Shown piece by piece: positions 30,198 through 41,005 of a stretch of 58,160 nucleotides of DNA (positions within the stretch are counted from its first letter, which is position 1; each line of letters starts with the position of its first letter). The DNA is from Bacillus haynesii. Lineage in GTDB: Bacteria > Bacillota > Bacilli > Bacillales > Bacillaceae. The stretch spans positions 1 to 58,160 of the forward strand of contig NZ_MRBL01000043.1 of NCBI RefSeq assembly GCF_001969855.1. Reading direction: 5' to 3'. The translations under genes were made by a program, and so were the position numbers. The notes under the pieces are model-generated. The model made no database searches. It had not been told where the DNA came from and saw only the letters and a program-made list of their open reading frames with translations.

Positions 30198-33100
30198 CTA
30201 TTCAGCCGGAACCATTTCATCAGATGATTGGACTTGCAATACCGGCTTCACTTTACGATAGTTCAGCATACCCGTTCCAGCAGGAACAAGCTTACCGATG
30301 ATAACATTCTCTTTCAGGCCGAGAAGCTCATCACGTTTTCCTTTGATCGCGGCATCTGTCAGGACACGTGTTGTTTCCTGGAATGACGCGGCAGACAGGA
30401 AGGAATCCGTTTCAAGCGATGCTTTGGTGATACCGAGAAGCACCGGACGGCCTGTTGCAGGGCGTTTGCCTTCAAGCAGAACTTTTTTGTTTGCTTCTGT
30501 AAACTGGTGAATATCGAGCAGCGTGCCTGGCAGCACATCCGTGTCGCCGGCATCAATGACACGCACTTTGCGAAGCATCTGGCGAACCATAACCTCGACG
30601 TGCTTATCTCCGATTTCAACCCCTTGCATACGATAAACCTTCTGCACTTCATGAAGGAGGTATTCTTGCACCGCGGTGATGTCAGTGACTTTTAGAAGCT
30701 CTTTCGGATCGACCGAACCTTCTGTCAGTACTTGACCACGGGAAATTTTCTCTCCTTCAGTGACTTTCAGGCGCGCGTTGTAAGGCGCCGTATATGAACG
30801 GCTTTCAACTTCGCCCTGAACGACGATTTCCTGCTGTTTATCGCGGACTTCATTAATTTCGGCCACGACACCGTCAATTTCAGAGATTGTCGCTTGACCT
30901 TTAGGGTTTCGCGCTTCAAACAATTCCTGGATACGCGGCAAACCTTGTGTAATATCGTCTCCGGCAACCCCGCCCGTATGGAAGGTACGCATCGTTAACT
31001 GTGTACCCGGCTCACCAATGGACTGGGCAGCGATGATTCCGACTGCTTCCCCGACTTCGACATCGGTTCCTGTTGCCAGGTTGCGGCCGTAGCATCGTTT
31101 ACATACACCATGTGACGTATTACATGTAAATGCGGAGCGGATCCACACTTCTTCAATGCCTGCTTCGACAATTTCGAGCGCTTTATCTTCGTCGATCAGC
31201 TCGTTTTCATTCACGAGCACTTCTCCTGTTTCCGGATGTTTAACAGGTTTTCTCGCGAATCGGCCGACAAGACGCTCTTCAAGACGCTCGATCACTTCTG
31301 TGCCTTCCGTGATGGCCTTGGCAAGAATGCCTCGGTCGGTACCACAGTCAGTCTCACGAATGATGACGTCTTGGGCTACGTCTACGAGACGGCGTGTCAG
31401 GTAACCTGAGTCGGCTGTCTTCAGGGCCGTATCCGCAAGACCTTTACGCGCACCGTGAGTAGAAATAAAGTACTCGAGTACCGTTAAACCTTCGCGGAAA
31501 CTTGACTTGATCGGAAGTTCGATGATCCGTCCAGCCGGGTTGGCCATCAGACCGCGCATACCCGCAAGCTGCGTAAAGTTTGATGCGTTACCCCGGGCTC
31601 CGGAATCACTCATCATGTAGATCGGGTTGATTTCATCCAAGGATTTCATCAGCTTGCCTTGGATCGTATCTTTAGCTGCACTCCAGATGGAAATGACCCG
31701 TTCATAACGCTCTTCTTCAGTAATCAGACCGCGTCTGAACTGCTTCATCACGTTATCGACTTTTCCTTGCGCTTCTTCAAGGATTTCCTGTTTGTCATCC
31801 AATACGACGATATCGGAAACACCAACCGTAATTCCGGCTTTTGTAGAATATTTAAAGCCGAGGTTTTTCATGCGGTCAAGCATTTTTGATGTTTCTGTAA
31901 TATGGAATCTTTTGAAGATCTCCGCAATGATTTTACCCAAAATGCCTTTTTTGAACGGCTGGTTGATTTCCTGGTTCTTGATGGCTTCTTTAACATCTGC
32001 ACCGTAATCCAAGAAGAAACGGTCAGGCGTTTTTTCTTCAATGTTGCTCTTCGTCGGTTCGTTCATGTACGGGAACGACGGCGGAAGAATTTCGTTGAAG
32101 ATCAGTTTTCCGACAGTTGTAATGAGCAGCTTGGAACGCTGTTCTTCTGTAAATGTTTCATTTTTCAGGGAGTTAACCGCAACGGCTACTCTCGTATGCA
32201 AATGAACATATCCGTTTTGATAAGCAAGAAGCGCTTCATCCGTATCTTTGAAAACCATACCTTCGCCGACTGCACCAGAGCGTTCCAGCGTCAGATAGTA
32301 GTTTCCAAGTACCATATCCTGAGACGGCGTAACAACCGGTTTTCCGTCTTTAGGGTTCAGGATGTTTTGCGCAGCAAGCATAAGAATGCGCGCCTCAGCT
32401 TGCGCCTCTGCTGATAAAGGAACGTGAACCGCCATTTGGTCTCCGTCAAAGTCAGCGTTGTATGCCGTACATACAAGCGGATGAAGACGGATGGCACGGC
32501 CTTCAACAAGCGTTGGCTCAAACGCCTGAATACCCAATCTGTGAAGCGTAGGTGCACGGTTGAGAAGCACAGGGTGTTCTTTGATAACTGATTCAAGGAC
32601 ATCCCAGACTTCCGGCTGAACGCGCTCAATTTTACGCTTCGCACTCTTAATGTTGTGAGCAAGACCTTTTTCAACAAGCTCTTTCATGACGAATGGCTTG
32701 AACAGTTCCAGCGCCATTTCCTTCGGAAGACCGCATTGATACATTTTCAGGTTCGGACCTACGACGATAACCGAACGTCCTGAGTAGTCAACACGTTTAC
32801 CGAGAAGGTTTTGACGGAAACGGCCTTGTTTACCTTTCAGCATGTGAGAAAGGGATTTTAACGGTCTGTTTCCCGGACCTGTAACAGGACGGCCTCTGCG
32901 TCCGTTATCGATCAACGCGTCTACGGCTTCTTGAAGCATGCGCTTTTCGTTTTGCACGATAATGCTTGGCGCTCCAAGATCCAAGAGACGTTTTAAACGA
33001 TTGTTTCGGTTGATGACACGGCGGTACAAATCGTTCAGATCGGAAGTTGCAAAACGTCCACCGTCAAGCTGTACCATAGGTCGCAGCTCAGGCGGAATGA

Positions 33101-33797
33101 CCGGAAGAACGTCCAGGATCATCCATGACGGCTTATTTCCGGAGTTGCGGAATGCTTCCAATACTTCCAAGCGTTTGATCGCACGTGTGCGGCGCTGTCC
33201 TTGTGACGTTTTAAGCTCTTCTTTCAGCATATCCACTTCTTTATCGAGGTCGATATCCTGAAGGAGCTTATGAATCGCTTCAGCACCCATTGATGCTTGG
33301 AACTTATTTCCGTATTTATCAAGGTACGCGCGGTACTCTTTTTCAGAAAGAAGCTGTTTTTTCTCAAGCGGTGTATTGGCCGGATCTGTTACAACGTAAG
33401 AAGCAAAGTAAATGACTTCTTCCAATGCGCGCGGAGACATATCCAGCACAAGACCCATACGGCTCGGAATACCTTTAAAATACCAGATGTGAGAAACCGG
33501 GGCTGCCAGCTCGATATGCCCCATTCTCTCACGACGGACTTTAGCCCGGGTTACTTCAACTCCACAACGGTCGCAGACTACGCCTTTATAACGAACCCGC
33601 TTGTACTTTCCGCAGTGGCATTCCCAGTCCTTTTGAGGACCGAAAATGCGCTCGCAGAAGAGACCATCTTTTTCAGGTTTCAAAGTACGATAGTTGATTG
33701 TTTCAGGCTTTTTCACTTCTCCGTAAGACCATGAACGGATTTTGTCAGGTGAAGCGAGACCGATGTTCATATACTCAAAATTGTTCACATCCAGCAA
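30198..33797 (-). CDS. rpoC: DNA-directed RNA polymerase subunit beta'
   Basis: 1199 residues. It has the N-terminal zinc finger ([20 protein letters not shown]), catalytic NADFDGD magnesium loop, bridge helix and trigger loop region ([16 protein letters not shown]) and a second zinc site ([13 protein letters not shown]). I start at TTG 33797 ([11 protein letters not shown]), with GGGAGGT 7 nt upstream; that gives the B. subtilis length. The open frame extends 14 codons further but has no signal. It follows rpoB by 59 bp. Confidence 0.98.
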   Translation of the reverse strand: MLDVNNFEYMNIGLASPDKIRSWSYGEVKKPETINYRTLKPEKDGLFCERIFGPQKDWECHCGKYKRVRYKGVVCDRCGVEVTRAKVRRERMGHIELAAPVSHIWYFKGIPSRMGLVLDMSPRALEEVIYFASYVVTDPANTPLEKKQLLSEKEYRAYLDKYGNKFQASMGAEAIHKLLQDIDLDKEVDMLKEELKTSQGQRRTRAIKRLEVLEAFRNSGNKPSWMILDVLPVIPPELRPMVQLDGGRFATSDLNDLYRRVINRNNRLKRLLDLGAPSIIVQNEKRMLQEAVDALIDNGRRGRPVTGPGNRPLKSLSHMLKGKQGRFRQNLLGKRVDYSGRSVIVVGPNLKMYQCGLPKEMALELFKPFVMKELVEKGLAHNIKSAKRKIERVQPEVWDVLESVIKEHPVLLNRAPTLHRLGIQAFEPTLVEGRAIRLHPLVCTAYNADFDGDQMAVHVPLSAEAQAEARILMLAAQNILNPKDGKPVVTPSQDMVLGNYYLTLERSGAVGEGMVFKDTDEALLAYQNGYVHLHTRVAVAVNSLKNETFTEEQRSKLLITTVGKLIFNEILPPSFPYMNEPTKSNIEEKTPDRFFLDYGADVKEAIKNQEINQPFKKGILGKIIAEIFKRFHITETSKMLDRMKNLGFKYSTKAGITVGVSDIVVLDDKQEILEEAQGKVDNVMKQFRRGLITEEERYERVISIWSAAKDTIQGKLMKSLDEINPIYMMSDSGARGNASNFTQLAGMRGLMANPAGRIIELPIKSSFREGLTVLEYFISTHGARKGLADTALKTADSGYLTRRLVDVAQDVIIRETDCGTDRGILAKAITEGTEVIERLEERLVGRFARKPVKHPETGEVLVNENELIDEDKALEIVEAGIEEVWIRSAFTCNTSHGVCKRCYGRNLATGTDVEVGEAVGIIAAQSIGEPGTQLTMRTFHTGGVAGDDITQGLPRIQELFEARNPKGQATISEIDGVVAEINEVRDKQQEIVVQGEVESRSYTAPYNARLKVTEGEKISRGQVLTEGSVDPKELLKVTDITAVQEYLLHEVQKVYRMQGVEIGDKHVEVMVRQMLRKVRVIDAGDTDVLPGTLLDIHQFTEANKKVLLEGKRPATGRPVLLGITKASLETDSFLSAASFQETTRVLTDAAIKGKRDELLGLKENVIIGKLVPAGTGMLNYRKVKPVLQVQSSDEMVPAE

Positions 33798-33856
33798 GGG
33801 GCCTACCTCCCTTTTTATCTTCGGGTTATACCCTGTCACTTGCGTATATCATTCGT

Positions 33857-36800
33857 TTATTCTTTTGTGACGACATCGCGTTCTGCGTCAGCAGAAACGA
33901 ACTCTTCGGACTCTTCATCATTCGGCAGAGAAAGCCCTTCGTTTTGTTTCGCGTCTTCGTCGTCTTCCAAGTCTCTCATTTCGATTTCTTCTTCGTCGCT
34001 TGATAGAATTTTGACGTCCATACCTAAGCTTTGAAGCTCTTTGATCAATACTTTGAATGATTCCGGAACACCAGGTTCTGGAACATTGTCGCCTTTTACG
34101 ATGGCTTCGTATGTTTTCACACGGCCTACGACATCATCCGATTTAACAGTCAGGATTTCTTGAAGCGTGTATGCTGCACCGTAAGCTTCAAGCGCCCAAA
34201 CTTCCATCTCTCCAAAACGCTGTCCACCGAACTGCGCTTTACCTCCGAGAGGCTGCTGAGTAACGAGTGAGTAAGGACCTGTTGAACGTGCGTGCAATTT
34301 GTCGTCAACCATGTGAGCCAGTTTGATCATGTACATGATACCGACAGAAACACGGTTGTCAAACGGCTCTCCAGTTCGGCCGTCGTAAAGGACGGTTTTT
34401 GCGTCTCTTGACATGCCGGCTTCTTCAAGCGTTTCCCACACGTCTTCTTCACGGGCACCGTCAAATACCGGTGACGCGACATGGAGACCGAGGCGGCGTG
34501 CAGCCATACCAAGGTGAAGCTCCAACACCTGCCCGATGTTCATACGCGATGGTACGCCCAGCGGGTTTAACATGATGTCAATCGGCGTTCCGTCAGGCAG
34601 ATACGGCATATCTTCCTCCGGAAGGATTTTCGAAATAACACCTTTGTTACCGTGGCGTCCGGCCATTTTATCCCCTTCAGAAATTTTACGCTTCTGAACG
34701 ATGTAGACGCGGACGAGCTGGTTAACGCCCGGAGGCAGTTCGTCTCCGTCTTCGCGGTTGAACACTTTTACATCAAGGATGATACCGCCGCCTCCGTGAG
34801 GTACACGCAGCGACGTATCGCGAACTTCACGCGCTTTTTCTCCGAAGATGGCGTGAAGCAGGCGCTCTTCGGCTGTAAGCTCAGTAACACCTTTAGGCGT
34901 TACTTTACCAACAAGAAGATCTCCGTCTTTCACTTCAGCACCGACACGGATAATTCCGCGTTCATCAAGATTGCGAAGAGCGTCTTCGCCGACGTTTGGA
35001 ATATCGCGTGTGATTTCTTCAGGTCCGAGCTTAGTATCCCGGGCTTCTGATTCGTATTCTTCAATATGAATAGACGTGTATACGTCGTCTTTTACAAGGC
35101 GTTCACTCATGATGATGGCATCCTCGTAGTTGTAGCCATCCCATGTCATAAAGCCGACCATGACGTTGCGTCCAAGGGCAAGCTCACCTTTTTCCATGGA
35201 CGGACCGTCAGCTAAAATTTCACCTTTTACAACCTCATCACCGACGCTTACGATCGGACGCTGGTTGTAGCAAGTTCCCTGGTTGGAACGAACAAACTTC
35301 AGCAGGCTGTATTTATCAAGGTTCCCTTTGACTTTCTGGCCGTCGACTTCTTCATAGCGACGCACCCAGATGTTTTTCGCTTCCACCCGTTCAACGATTC
35401 CAGGGTGGCGGCAAATAACAGCGGCACCGGAGTCTTTCGCAGATACATACTCCATTCCGGTTCCGACGATCGGCGATTCAGGCTGCATAAGAGGTACAGC
35501 CTGACGTTGCATGTTCGCTCCCATAAGGGCACGGTTTGAGTCATCGTTTTCCAAGAAAGGAATACATGCAGTCGCGGCAGAGACAACCTGTTTAGGCGAA
35601 ACGTCCATATAGTCGACGCGGTCTTTCGGAACAACGGTGTTCTCCCCTCTGAAACGGGCGACGATGCTGTCGTCCACAAAAGATCCGTCATCATTCAGGC
35701 GTGCGTTTGCCTGGGCAACGACATAGTTGTCTTCTTCATCAGCTGTCAAGTAATCGATTCTCGGCGTTACTTTTCCAGTCTCAGGGTCAACGCGGCGATA
35801 AGGCGTTTCGATGAAGCCGAAACGGTTCACTTTCGCGAATGAAGAAAGCGAGTTGATCAAGCCGATGTTTGGACCCTCAGGGGTTTCAATCGGACACATC
35901 CGGCCGTAGTGGGAATAGTGAACGTCACGGACTTCCATTCCGGCGCGCTCACGGGTCAAACCGCCCGGTCCGAGCGCTGACAGACGGCGCTTATGCGTCA
36001 GCTCAGCAAGCGGATTCGTTTGATCCATAAACTGAGAAAGCTGCGAGCTTCCGAAAAACTCTTTAATTGATGCGATGACAGGGCGAATATTGATCAGCTG
36101 CTGCGGCGTGATCGTGTTTGTATCTTGAATAGACATTCTTTCACGAACAACACGCTCCATTCTGCTTAAACCGATACGGAATTGGTTTTGCAGAAGCTCT
36201 CCCACTGAACGGAGACGGCGGTTTCCTAAATGGTCGATATCGTCGGTATCGCCCACTCCGTGAAGCAGGTTAAAGAAATAGCTGATGGAAGAGATAATAT
36301 CAGAAGGTGTAATATTTTTAACGCCTTCTTCAATATAAGCATTTCCAATCACATTGATTGTCTGCTCCCCTTCTTGATCTGTCGGGGCATAGATTTTGAT
36401 AGACTGAAGCGTCACTTCATCTTCGACAACTCCGCCGTTCGGATACAGCTTTTTAAAACCGATTCCGTTTTCAAGGTACGGCAGGACTTTGTCAAGCGTT
36501 CTTCTGTCTAAAATCGCGCCTTTTTCGGCAAGGATTTCGCCTGTTTCAGGATCGACCAGCGTTTCAGCAAGCCGCTGATTAAACAGTCGGTTTTTGATGT
36601 GAAGCTTTTTATTAATTTTATAACGTCCTACACTTGCAAGGTCATATCTTTTCGGATCAAAGAACCTTGAATCAAGCAGGCTTTTTGCGTTTTCTACTGT
36701 AGGCGGCTCCCCTGGACGAAGACGCTCGTAGATTTCAAGAAGCGCTTTATCGGTGTTTTCCGTATTATCTTTATCAAGCGTATTGCGCAAATACTCGTTT

Positions 36801-37438
36801 TCACCGATGAGATCAATGATCTCTTGGTCAGATCCGAAGCCAAGAGCACGCAAAAGAACCGTAACCGGCAACTTACGTGTGCGATCGATGCGTACGTAAA
36901 CAACATCTTTCGCATCAGTCTCGTATTCTAACCATGCGCCACGGTTTGGAATGACAGTCGCGGTAAAACCTTTCTTACCGTTTTTGTCTACTTTACCACT
37001 AAAATATACACTTGGAGAACGAACGAGCTGAGATACAATGACCCGTTCCGCACCGTTGATAATAAAGGTTCCAGTGTCTGTCATAATAGGGAAATCACCC
37101 ATGAAGACATCCTGATCCTTTACTTCGCCGGTCTCTTTGTTGATTAAGCGAACTTTAACCCGCAGCGGAGCTGAGTAGGTCACATCGCGCTCTTTTGATT
37201 CTTCTACCGGATACTTAGGCTCGCCCAAGCTGTAGTCGATAAATTCCAGAGAGAGGTTACCAGTGAAATCCTCAATTGGCGATATGTCTTGAAACATCTC
37301 TCTAAGACCCTCATCAAGAAACCACTGATAAGAAGAGGTTTGAATTTCAATGAGATTTGGTAATTCTAACACTTCGCTAATGCGTGCATAGCTTCTGCGC
37401 TGGCGGTGTCGTCCATACTGAACTAGTTGACCTGTCAA
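33857..37438 (-). CDS. rpoB: DNA-directed RNA polymerase subunit beta
   Basis: 1193 residues. The rifampicin region [20 protein letters not shown] is wild type (the His, Arg and Ser that mutate to resistance are intact). The flap, switch regions and C-terminal clamp are complete, ending in an acidic, variable tail ([24 protein letters not shown]). I set the start at TTG 37438 because GAGGGGTG lies about 6 nt upstream; a GTG three codons earlier is too close to the same site. The 256-bp region before it has a hairpin with a U-tract. Confidence 0.98.
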   Translation of the reverse strand: MTGQLVQYGRHRQRRSYARISEVLELPNLIEIQTSSYQWFLDEGLREMFQDISPIEDFTGNLSLEFIDYSLGEPKYPVEESKERDVTYSAPLRVKVRLINKETGEVKDQDVFMGDFPIMTDTGTFIINGAERVIVSQLVRSPSVYFSGKVDKNGKKGFTATVIPNRGAWLEYETDAKDVVYVRIDRTRKLPVTVLLRALGFGSDQEIIDLIGENEYLRNTLDKDNTENTDKALLEIYERLRPGEPPTVENAKSLLDSRFFDPKRYDLASVGRYKINKKLHIKNRLFNQRLAETLVDPETGEILAEKGAILDRRTLDKVLPYLENGIGFKKLYPNGGVVEDEVTLQSIKIYAPTDQEGEQTINVIGNAYIEEGVKNITPSDIISSISYFFNLLHGVGDTDDIDHLGNRRLRSVGELLQNQFRIGLSRMERVVRERMSIQDTNTITPQQLINIRPVIASIKEFFGSSQLSQFMDQTNPLAELTHKRRLSALGPGGLTRERAGMEVRDVHYSHYGRMCPIETPEGPNIGLINSLSSFAKVNRFGFIETPYRRVDPETGKVTPRIDYLTADEEDNYVVAQANARLNDDGSFVDDSIVARFRGENTVVPKDRVDYMDVSPKQVVSAATACIPFLENDDSNRALMGANMQRQAVPLMQPESPIVGTGMEYVSAKDSGAAVICRHPGIVERVEAKNIWVRRYEEVDGQKVKGNLDKYSLLKFVRSNQGTCYNQRPIVSVGDEVVKGEILADGPSMEKGELALGRNVMVGFMTWDGYNYEDAIIMSERLVKDDVYTSIHIEEYESEARDTKLGPEEITRDIPNVGEDALRNLDERGIIRVGAEVKDGDLLVGKVTPKGVTELTAEERLLHAIFGEKAREVRDTSLRVPHGGGGIILDVKVFNREDGDELPPGVNQLVRVYIVQKRKISEGDKMAGRHGNKGVISKILPEEDMPYLPDGTPIDIMLNPLGVPSRMNIGQVLELHLGMAARRLGLHVASPVFDGAREEDVWETLEEAGMSRDAKTVLYDGRTGEPFDNRVSVGIMYMIKLAHMVDDKLHARSTGPYSLVTQQPLGGKAQFGGQRFGEMEVWALEAYGAAYTLQEILTVKSDDVVGRVKTYEAIVKGDNVPEPGVPESFKVLIKELQSLGMDVKILSSDEEEIEMRDLEDDEDAKQNEGLSLPNDEESEEFVSADAERDVVTKE

Positions 37439-37521
37439 CTGATTCACCCCTCAAATCATGCGTAATATATGTGTAACAAGCATTTCTTCCGCAAATATGT
37501 AAGAAATACTTTTACAAGACA

Positions 37522-37552
37522 AAAGAAAAAAGGGTTTCTAATTTAGAAAACC
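37522..37552 (-). terminator. Terminator or attenuator upstream of rpoB
   Basis: GGTTTTCTAA pairs with TTAGAAACC (37543-37552 with 37533-37541, one bulge), followed on the minus strand by CCTTTTTTCTTTTG. It lies between rsmC and rpoB, so it could end rsmC transcripts or attenuate transcripts entering rpoBC. The flanking 37439-37688 is AT-rich, with several weak promoter-like pairs (for example TTTTCA, 17 bp, TATAAA near 37600) but none decisive. Confidence 0.6.
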
Positions 37553-37688
37553 ACATCCAAAAACAAAATACCGATTTTATTAGTGTTCCCAATAATGTAT
37601 ATTTTATACAAACCTAGGCGTTTCTTGAAAACAGCAGCAAAATATATACATTGGCATTTTATAATATTAACATAGCTGAAAATCCGAG

Positions 37689-38294
37689 TCAAACTTTTTT
37701 TGCTTTGATGATATAGTACCCTTTCTTTTTGTGAACGACTTCAACGTCCGCAAAAAGTTCTTTTAATTTTTCAATGGCAGAAGGCCCGCCTTGTTTTTTC
37801 TGAATGACGACCCACAGCTCTCCTGAAGGCCGCAAATGTTCAGCGCTTTTTTCAAAGATGGCGTGCACAGTTTTTTTCCCGGCGCGTATGGGGGGATTAG
37901 TAATAATAGAAGCGAATTTTTTTGCAGGTTCGACGTTGGCAAACAGATCACTCTGATAGATCTTTATGTTGTCGATCTGATTATTTAACGCGTTTTCCTT
38001 CGAAAGTTCGACAGCTCTTTCATTAACATCGATCATGTGAACCATTCGATCTTCGAAATCCGCAGCAAGCGAAAGACCAATCGGGCCATAGCCGCAGCCT
38101 ACATCCAAAAAATCACCTTCTGCATCCGGTTCCCGGAAAGCTTCAATCAGCAGCCTTGAGCCAAAGTCCACTTCTCTTTTTGAAAAAACTCCGCTGTCGC
38201 TGATAAAAGTAAACGTCCGGTTTCTCAAGTGAAATGCCCACGTTGATCTGCTGCTTTTTGCTGAAGGTTTTTCCGAATAATAATGGTCAGTCAT
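37689..38294 (-). CDS. ybxB: Class I SAM-dependent methyltransferase, RsmC-like (YbxB)
   Basis: 201 residues. The SAM-binding motif DVGCGYGPIGLSLA and the catalytic NPPIRAGK (N-P-P-[FI]) motif place it with RsmC-type 16S rRNA guanine N2-methyltransferases; exact target unproven in Bacillus. The start is the ATG at 38294, 7 nt from GGAGG, instead of the GTG just upstream. It sits between rplL and rpoB. Confidence 0.88.
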   Translation of the reverse strand: MTDHYYSEKPSAKSSRSTWAFHLRNRTFTFISDSGVFSKREVDFGSRLLIEAFREPDAEGDFLDVGCGYGPIGLSLAADFEDRMVHMIDVNERAVELSKENALNNQIDNIKIYQSDLFANVEPAKKFASIITNPPIRAGKKTVHAIFEKSAEHLRPSGELWVVIQKKQGGPSAIEKLKELFADVEVVHKKKGYYIIKAKKV

Positions 38295-38321
38295 CACAGA
38301 ACCTCCTCAGTTGGTGAACTC

Positions 38322-38335
38322 TCAAGATATCTTGA
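38322..38335. repeat. 14-bp perfect palindrome upstream of ybxB
   Basis: TCAAGATATCTTGA, fully self-complementary, 28 bp before the ybxB start and after the rplL terminator. It could be a protein-binding site. Confidence 0.5.
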
Positions 38336-38381
38336 AACAAGATGGCTTATCTTATGCGGAAGGGACTACAATTAATTAGCA

Positions 38382-38413
38382 AAGAAAAAGCCCGCTTTTA
38401 AAAGCGAGCTTTC
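38382..38413 (-). terminator. Terminator after rplL
   Basis: The stem AAAGCTCGCTTT/AAAGCGGGCTTT (38401-38412 with 38387-38398, one G-U pair) is followed by TTTTTCTTTG on the minus strand. It closes the rplJ-rplL unit and limits read-through to ybxB and rpoB. Confidence 0.85.
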
Positions 38414-38433
38414 CCCTAAAGATTAGGTGAAGA

Positions 38434-38805
38434 TTACTTAACTTCTACAGAAGCGCCAACTTCTTCAAGTTTAGCTTTAAGCTCTTCAGCTTCTTCTTTC
38501 GCAATACCTTCTTTAAGAGGTTTTGGAGTGTTGTCAACAAGTTCTTTAGCTTCTTTCAAGCCAAGACCAGTGATTTCACGAACCACTTTGATAACTTTGA
38601 TTTTTTGATCTCCTGCACCAGCAAGAACAAGATCAAATTCAGTTTGTTCTTCAGCAGCACCGCCTGCAGCAGCTCCGCCAGCTACAGCTACAGGAGCAGC
38701 AGCAGTTACGCCGAATTCTTCTTCGATTGCTTTTACTAAGTCGTTCAATTCAAGTACAGTTGCTTCTTTAACGGAAGCAATGATTTCTTCGATATTTAAA
38801 GCCAT
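38434..38805 (-). CDS. rplL: 50S ribosomal protein L7/L12
   Basis: 123 residues. An N-terminal dimerisation domain (1-32), Ala/Gly-rich hinge ([21 protein letters not shown], about 34-54) and C-terminal factor-binding domain are complete. The stalk protein recruits EF-Tu, EF-G and other GTPases. The ATG at 38805 lies 8 nt from GGAGG, the reason for rejecting the longer frame. Confidence 0.98.
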   Translation of the reverse strand: MALNIEEIIASVKEATVLELNDLVKAIEEEFGVTAAAPVAVAGGAAAGGAAEEQTEFDLVLAGAGDQKIKVIKVVREITGLGLKEAKELVDNTPKPLKEGIAKEEAEELKAKLEEVGASVEVK

Positions 38806-38849
38806 TTGTAATTCCTCCATTTTGTTTTATTTTTTAGATACTGACAAAA

Positions 38850-39350
38850 TTAAGCGCCTTGTTCTTCCTTTTGTTCTGCAACAGCTTTAGTTGCAAGAGC
38901 AAGGTTGCGAACTGGAGCTTGAAGTACGCTAAGCAACATAGAAAGCAAGCCTTCGCGAGATGGAAGTTCAGCAAGAGCTTTCACTTCTTCAACTGTAGAC
39001 ACTTTGCCTTCGATTACGCCCGCTTTGATTTCAAGAGCTTCGTGCTTTTTAGCAAACTCGTTAAGAACTTTAGCTGGAGCGACAACATCTTCAGTGCTGA
39101 ATGCAATCGCATTCGGTCCTGTTAAGAAATCGTTCAAACCATCAAGTTCAGCTTGTTCAACCGCACGGCGAGTCATCGTGTTTTTGTACACTTTGAACTC
39201 AACGTTAGCTTCGCGAAGCTGTTTACGAAGTTCTGTTACTTCAGCTACGTTAAGGCCGCGATAGTCAACGATGATCGTTGATTTACTTTCTTTCAGTTTA
39301 GAAGTAATTTCTTCAACAACAACTTTTTTTGTTTCAATTGCGCTGCTCAT
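38850..39350 (-). CDS. rplJ: 50S ribosomal protein L10
   Basis: 166 residues starting [20 protein letters not shown]10 anchors L7/L12 dimers on the stalk. The L10-L12 complex binds its own leader for autogenous control; a matching leader and terminator hairpin lie at 39430-39573. The start ATG at 39350 is behind GGAGGTGTAACC. Confidence 0.98.
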   Translation of the reverse strand: MSSAIETKKVVVEEITSKLKESKSTIIVDYRGLNVAEVTELRKQLREANVEFKVYKNTMTRRAVEQAELDGLNDFLTGPNAIAFSTEDVVAPAKVLNEFAKKHEALEIKAGVIEGKVSTVEEVKALAELPSREGLLSMLLSVLQAPVRNLALATKAVAEQKEEQGA

Positions 39351-39429
39351 GGTTACACCTCCTGTAAGATTCATCTGTGTAACACTTATACCGTTCGGTG
39401 ATCACGTTCTTTAACGACATGTTCCATAT

Positions 39430-39573
39430 AAAAAGCCTCCATTCGACATGGAGGCTGTATATACAAGCATACGTAACGCTAGAGCTGTGATATATATACA
39501 CCTCGGTAGGAAATTAAGCCTTATCGGCACCTACTGTCTACGGTATAAATGGACATATTTTATTTTTACAACG
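39430..39573 (-). promoter_or_regulatory. L10 leader RNA with attenuator hairpin
   Basis: The rplJ 5' UTR is about 220 nt. It includes a folded region (GTAGGTGCCGATAAGGC to CCTACCGAGG) that resembles the L10 leader binding site, then a 9-bp terminator stem AGCCTCCAT/ATGGAGGCT (39434-39456) with TTTTTAT behind it. L10 leaders are known in Bacillus; L10(L12)4 binding is expected to favour premature termination. Confidence 0.8.
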
Positions 39574-39579
39574 TTTTGA

Positions 39580-39609
39580 ATTATATCAGAACGTCTTATT
39601 AAAAGTCAA
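39580..39609 (-). promoter_or_regulatory. Sigma-A promoter of rplJ-rplL
   Basis: TTGACT (39604-39609), 18 bp, perfect TATAAT (39580-39585), directly after the rplA stop codon. Confidence 0.8.
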
Positions 39610-39611
39610 TA

Positions 39612-40310
39612 TTATTTTACGTTGAAAGTTGAAGGGTCCACTTTGATTCCAGGTCCCATTGTAGATGTAACAGAAACGTTTTTCACGTATACACCTTTAG
39701 CAGCAGCAGGTTTCGCTTTCAAAATTGTGTCGTACATTGTCGCGAAGTTTTCTACAAGCTTGCCTTCTTCGAATGACACTTTTCCGATTGGAACGTGGAT
39801 GTTTCCTGCTTTATCAACGCGGTATTCAACTTTACCCGCTTTGATTTCGTTGACTGCTTTTTCAACTTCAAATGTAACCGTTCCTGTTTTAGGGTTTGGC
39901 ATAAGACCTTTTGGTCCAAGCACGCGTCCGATTTTACCGACTTCACCCATCATGTCAGGAGTCGCAACGATCACATCAAAATCAAACCAGCCTTGCTGAA
40001 TTTTGTTGATGTAATCTGCATCGCCTACGTAGTCTGCACCAGCAGCTTCTGCTTCTTTCGCTTTTTCACCTTTAGCGAAAACAAGAACGCGCTGAGTTTT
40101 GCCTGTTCCGTTTGGAAGTACAACTGCACCGCGGATTTGCTGGTCGTTTTTACGAGGGTCAACACCTAAACGGAATGCTGCTTCAACAGTAGCATCGAAT
40201 TTAGCTGTGTTTGTTTTTTTCACAAGCTCAATCGCTTCGTTTACGTCGTAAGCTTTTGTACGCTCTACAAGCTTGGCAGCTTCGACGTATTTTTTACCTT
40301 TTTTAGCCAT
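39612..40310 (-). CDS. rplA: 50S ribosomal protein L1
   Basis: 232 residues, with [21 protein letters not shown] and the hinge and RNA-binding segment around [17 protein letters not shown]1 forms the mobile stalk near the E site and in many bacteria represses its own operon by binding mRNA that mimics its 23S site. Candidate sites lie just upstream (40329-40354) and before rplK (40863-40887). Confidence 0.98.
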   Translation of the reverse strand: MAKKGKKYVEAAKLVERTKAYDVNEAIELVKKTNTAKFDATVEAAFRLGVDPRKNDQQIRGAVVLPNGTGKTQRVLVFAKGEKAKEAEAAGADYVGDADYINKIQQGWFDFDVIVATPDMMGEVGKIGRVLGPKGLMPNPKTGTVTFEVEKAVNEIKAGKVEYRVDKAGNIHVPIGKVSFEEGKLVENFATMYDTILKAKPAAAKGVYVKNVSVTSTMGPGIKVDPSTFNVK

Positions 40311-40328
40311 TTTAAAATTTCCTCCTTA

Positions 40329-40354
40329 GTGGTTTTAGCGGAATAACCTCCCAC
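40329..40354 (-). promoter_or_regulatory. Candidate L1-binding motif before rplA
   Basis: The transcript reads GUGGGAGG-UUAU-UCC-GCUAAAA-CCAC, a closing GUGG/CCAC stem around an inner GGA-type stem. It ends just ahead of the rplA ribosome binding site. It strongly resembles the motif before rplK. Confidence 0.45.
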
Positions 40355-40360
40355 GAATAA

Positions 40361-40394
40361 GGGTTGCGAACTTGTCTATCCAAACTCGCAACCC
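40361..40394 (-). promoter_or_regulatory. 9-bp hairpin in the rplK-rplA spacer
   Basis: GGGTTGCGA pairs perfectly with TCGCAACCC (40386-40394 with 40361-40369) around a 16-base loop. No U-run follows (TTATTCG), so it is not a normal terminator. It may stabilise or process the rplK mRNA. Confidence 0.55.
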
Positions 40395-40410
40395 AGCAAA
40401 GAGACAAAAA

Positions 40411-40836
40411 TTAGTCTTCGATCACAATACCCATACTGCGGGCAGTTCCTTCAACCATACGCATAGCCGCTTCAACATCTGCCGCATTTAAGTCAGGCAT
40501 TTTTGTTTCGGCGATTTCACGTACTTTATCGCGTTTAACAGTTGCGACTTTATTACGGTTAGGCTCACCAGAACCTGACTCAATGCCAGCCGCTTTTTTA
40601 AGCAATACAGCAGCAGGCGGAGTTTTTGTGATAAATGTAAATGAACGGTCTTCGTAAACCGAAATTTCTACAGGAATGATCAGACCAGCTTGGTCAGATG
40701 TACGAGCGTTAAACTCCTTACAGAATCCCATGATGTTAACACCGGCTTGACCTAACGCAGGACCAACTGGCGGAGCTGGATTCGCTTTCCCAGCAGGAAT
40801 TTGCAATTTTACAACTTTAACTACTTTTTTAGCCAC
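40411..40836 (-). CDS. rplK: 50S ribosomal protein L11
   Basis: 141 residues starting at GTG 40836 ([25 protein letters not shown]). L11 forms the GTPase-associated centre with 23S rRNA, is the thiostrepton site, and is needed for RelA stringent signalling. GGAGG lies 8 nt before the GTG. The open frame upstream (17 codons) covers the leader and is rejected. Confidence 0.98.
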
Positions 40837-40862
40837 GAGACACACCTCCTTAAGTCCGTGAT

Positions 40863-40887
40863 GTGGTAATAGGGTGAACCCTCCCAC
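40863..40887 (-). promoter_or_regulatory. Candidate L1-binding motif in the rplK leader
   Basis: The transcript reads GUGGGAGG-GUUCA-CCC-UAUUA-CCAC: an inner GGG/CCC stem within a GUGG/CCAC stem. It lies 27 nt before the rplK start, where an L1 leader is expected. The same layout recurs before rplA. Confidence 0.5.
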
Positions 40888-40965
40888 TCAAGGTCTCATT
40901 CTTTATATGAATGATGAAAATATCAAGCTAGCTGCCTTGACCTTTTTGCCAAGACGCACCTTTGT

Positions 40966-40994
40966 ATATTATCACTTTTATATAGTGATTTCAA
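40966..40994 (-). promoter_or_regulatory. Sigma-A promoter of rplK-rplA
   Basis: TTGAAA (40989-40994), 17 bp, TAATAT (40966-40971). The spacer is an inverted repeat ATCACT/AGTGAT (40971-40976 with 40984-40989). Confidence 0.7.
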
Positions 40995-41005
40995 GCGCTT
41001 TTCCA

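Noticed and set aside
33857..37438. Drug-resistance changes in rpoB, rpsL, rpsE or rplV
   Set aside because: The segments known for rifampicin, streptomycin, spectinomycin and macrolide resistance read as wild type.
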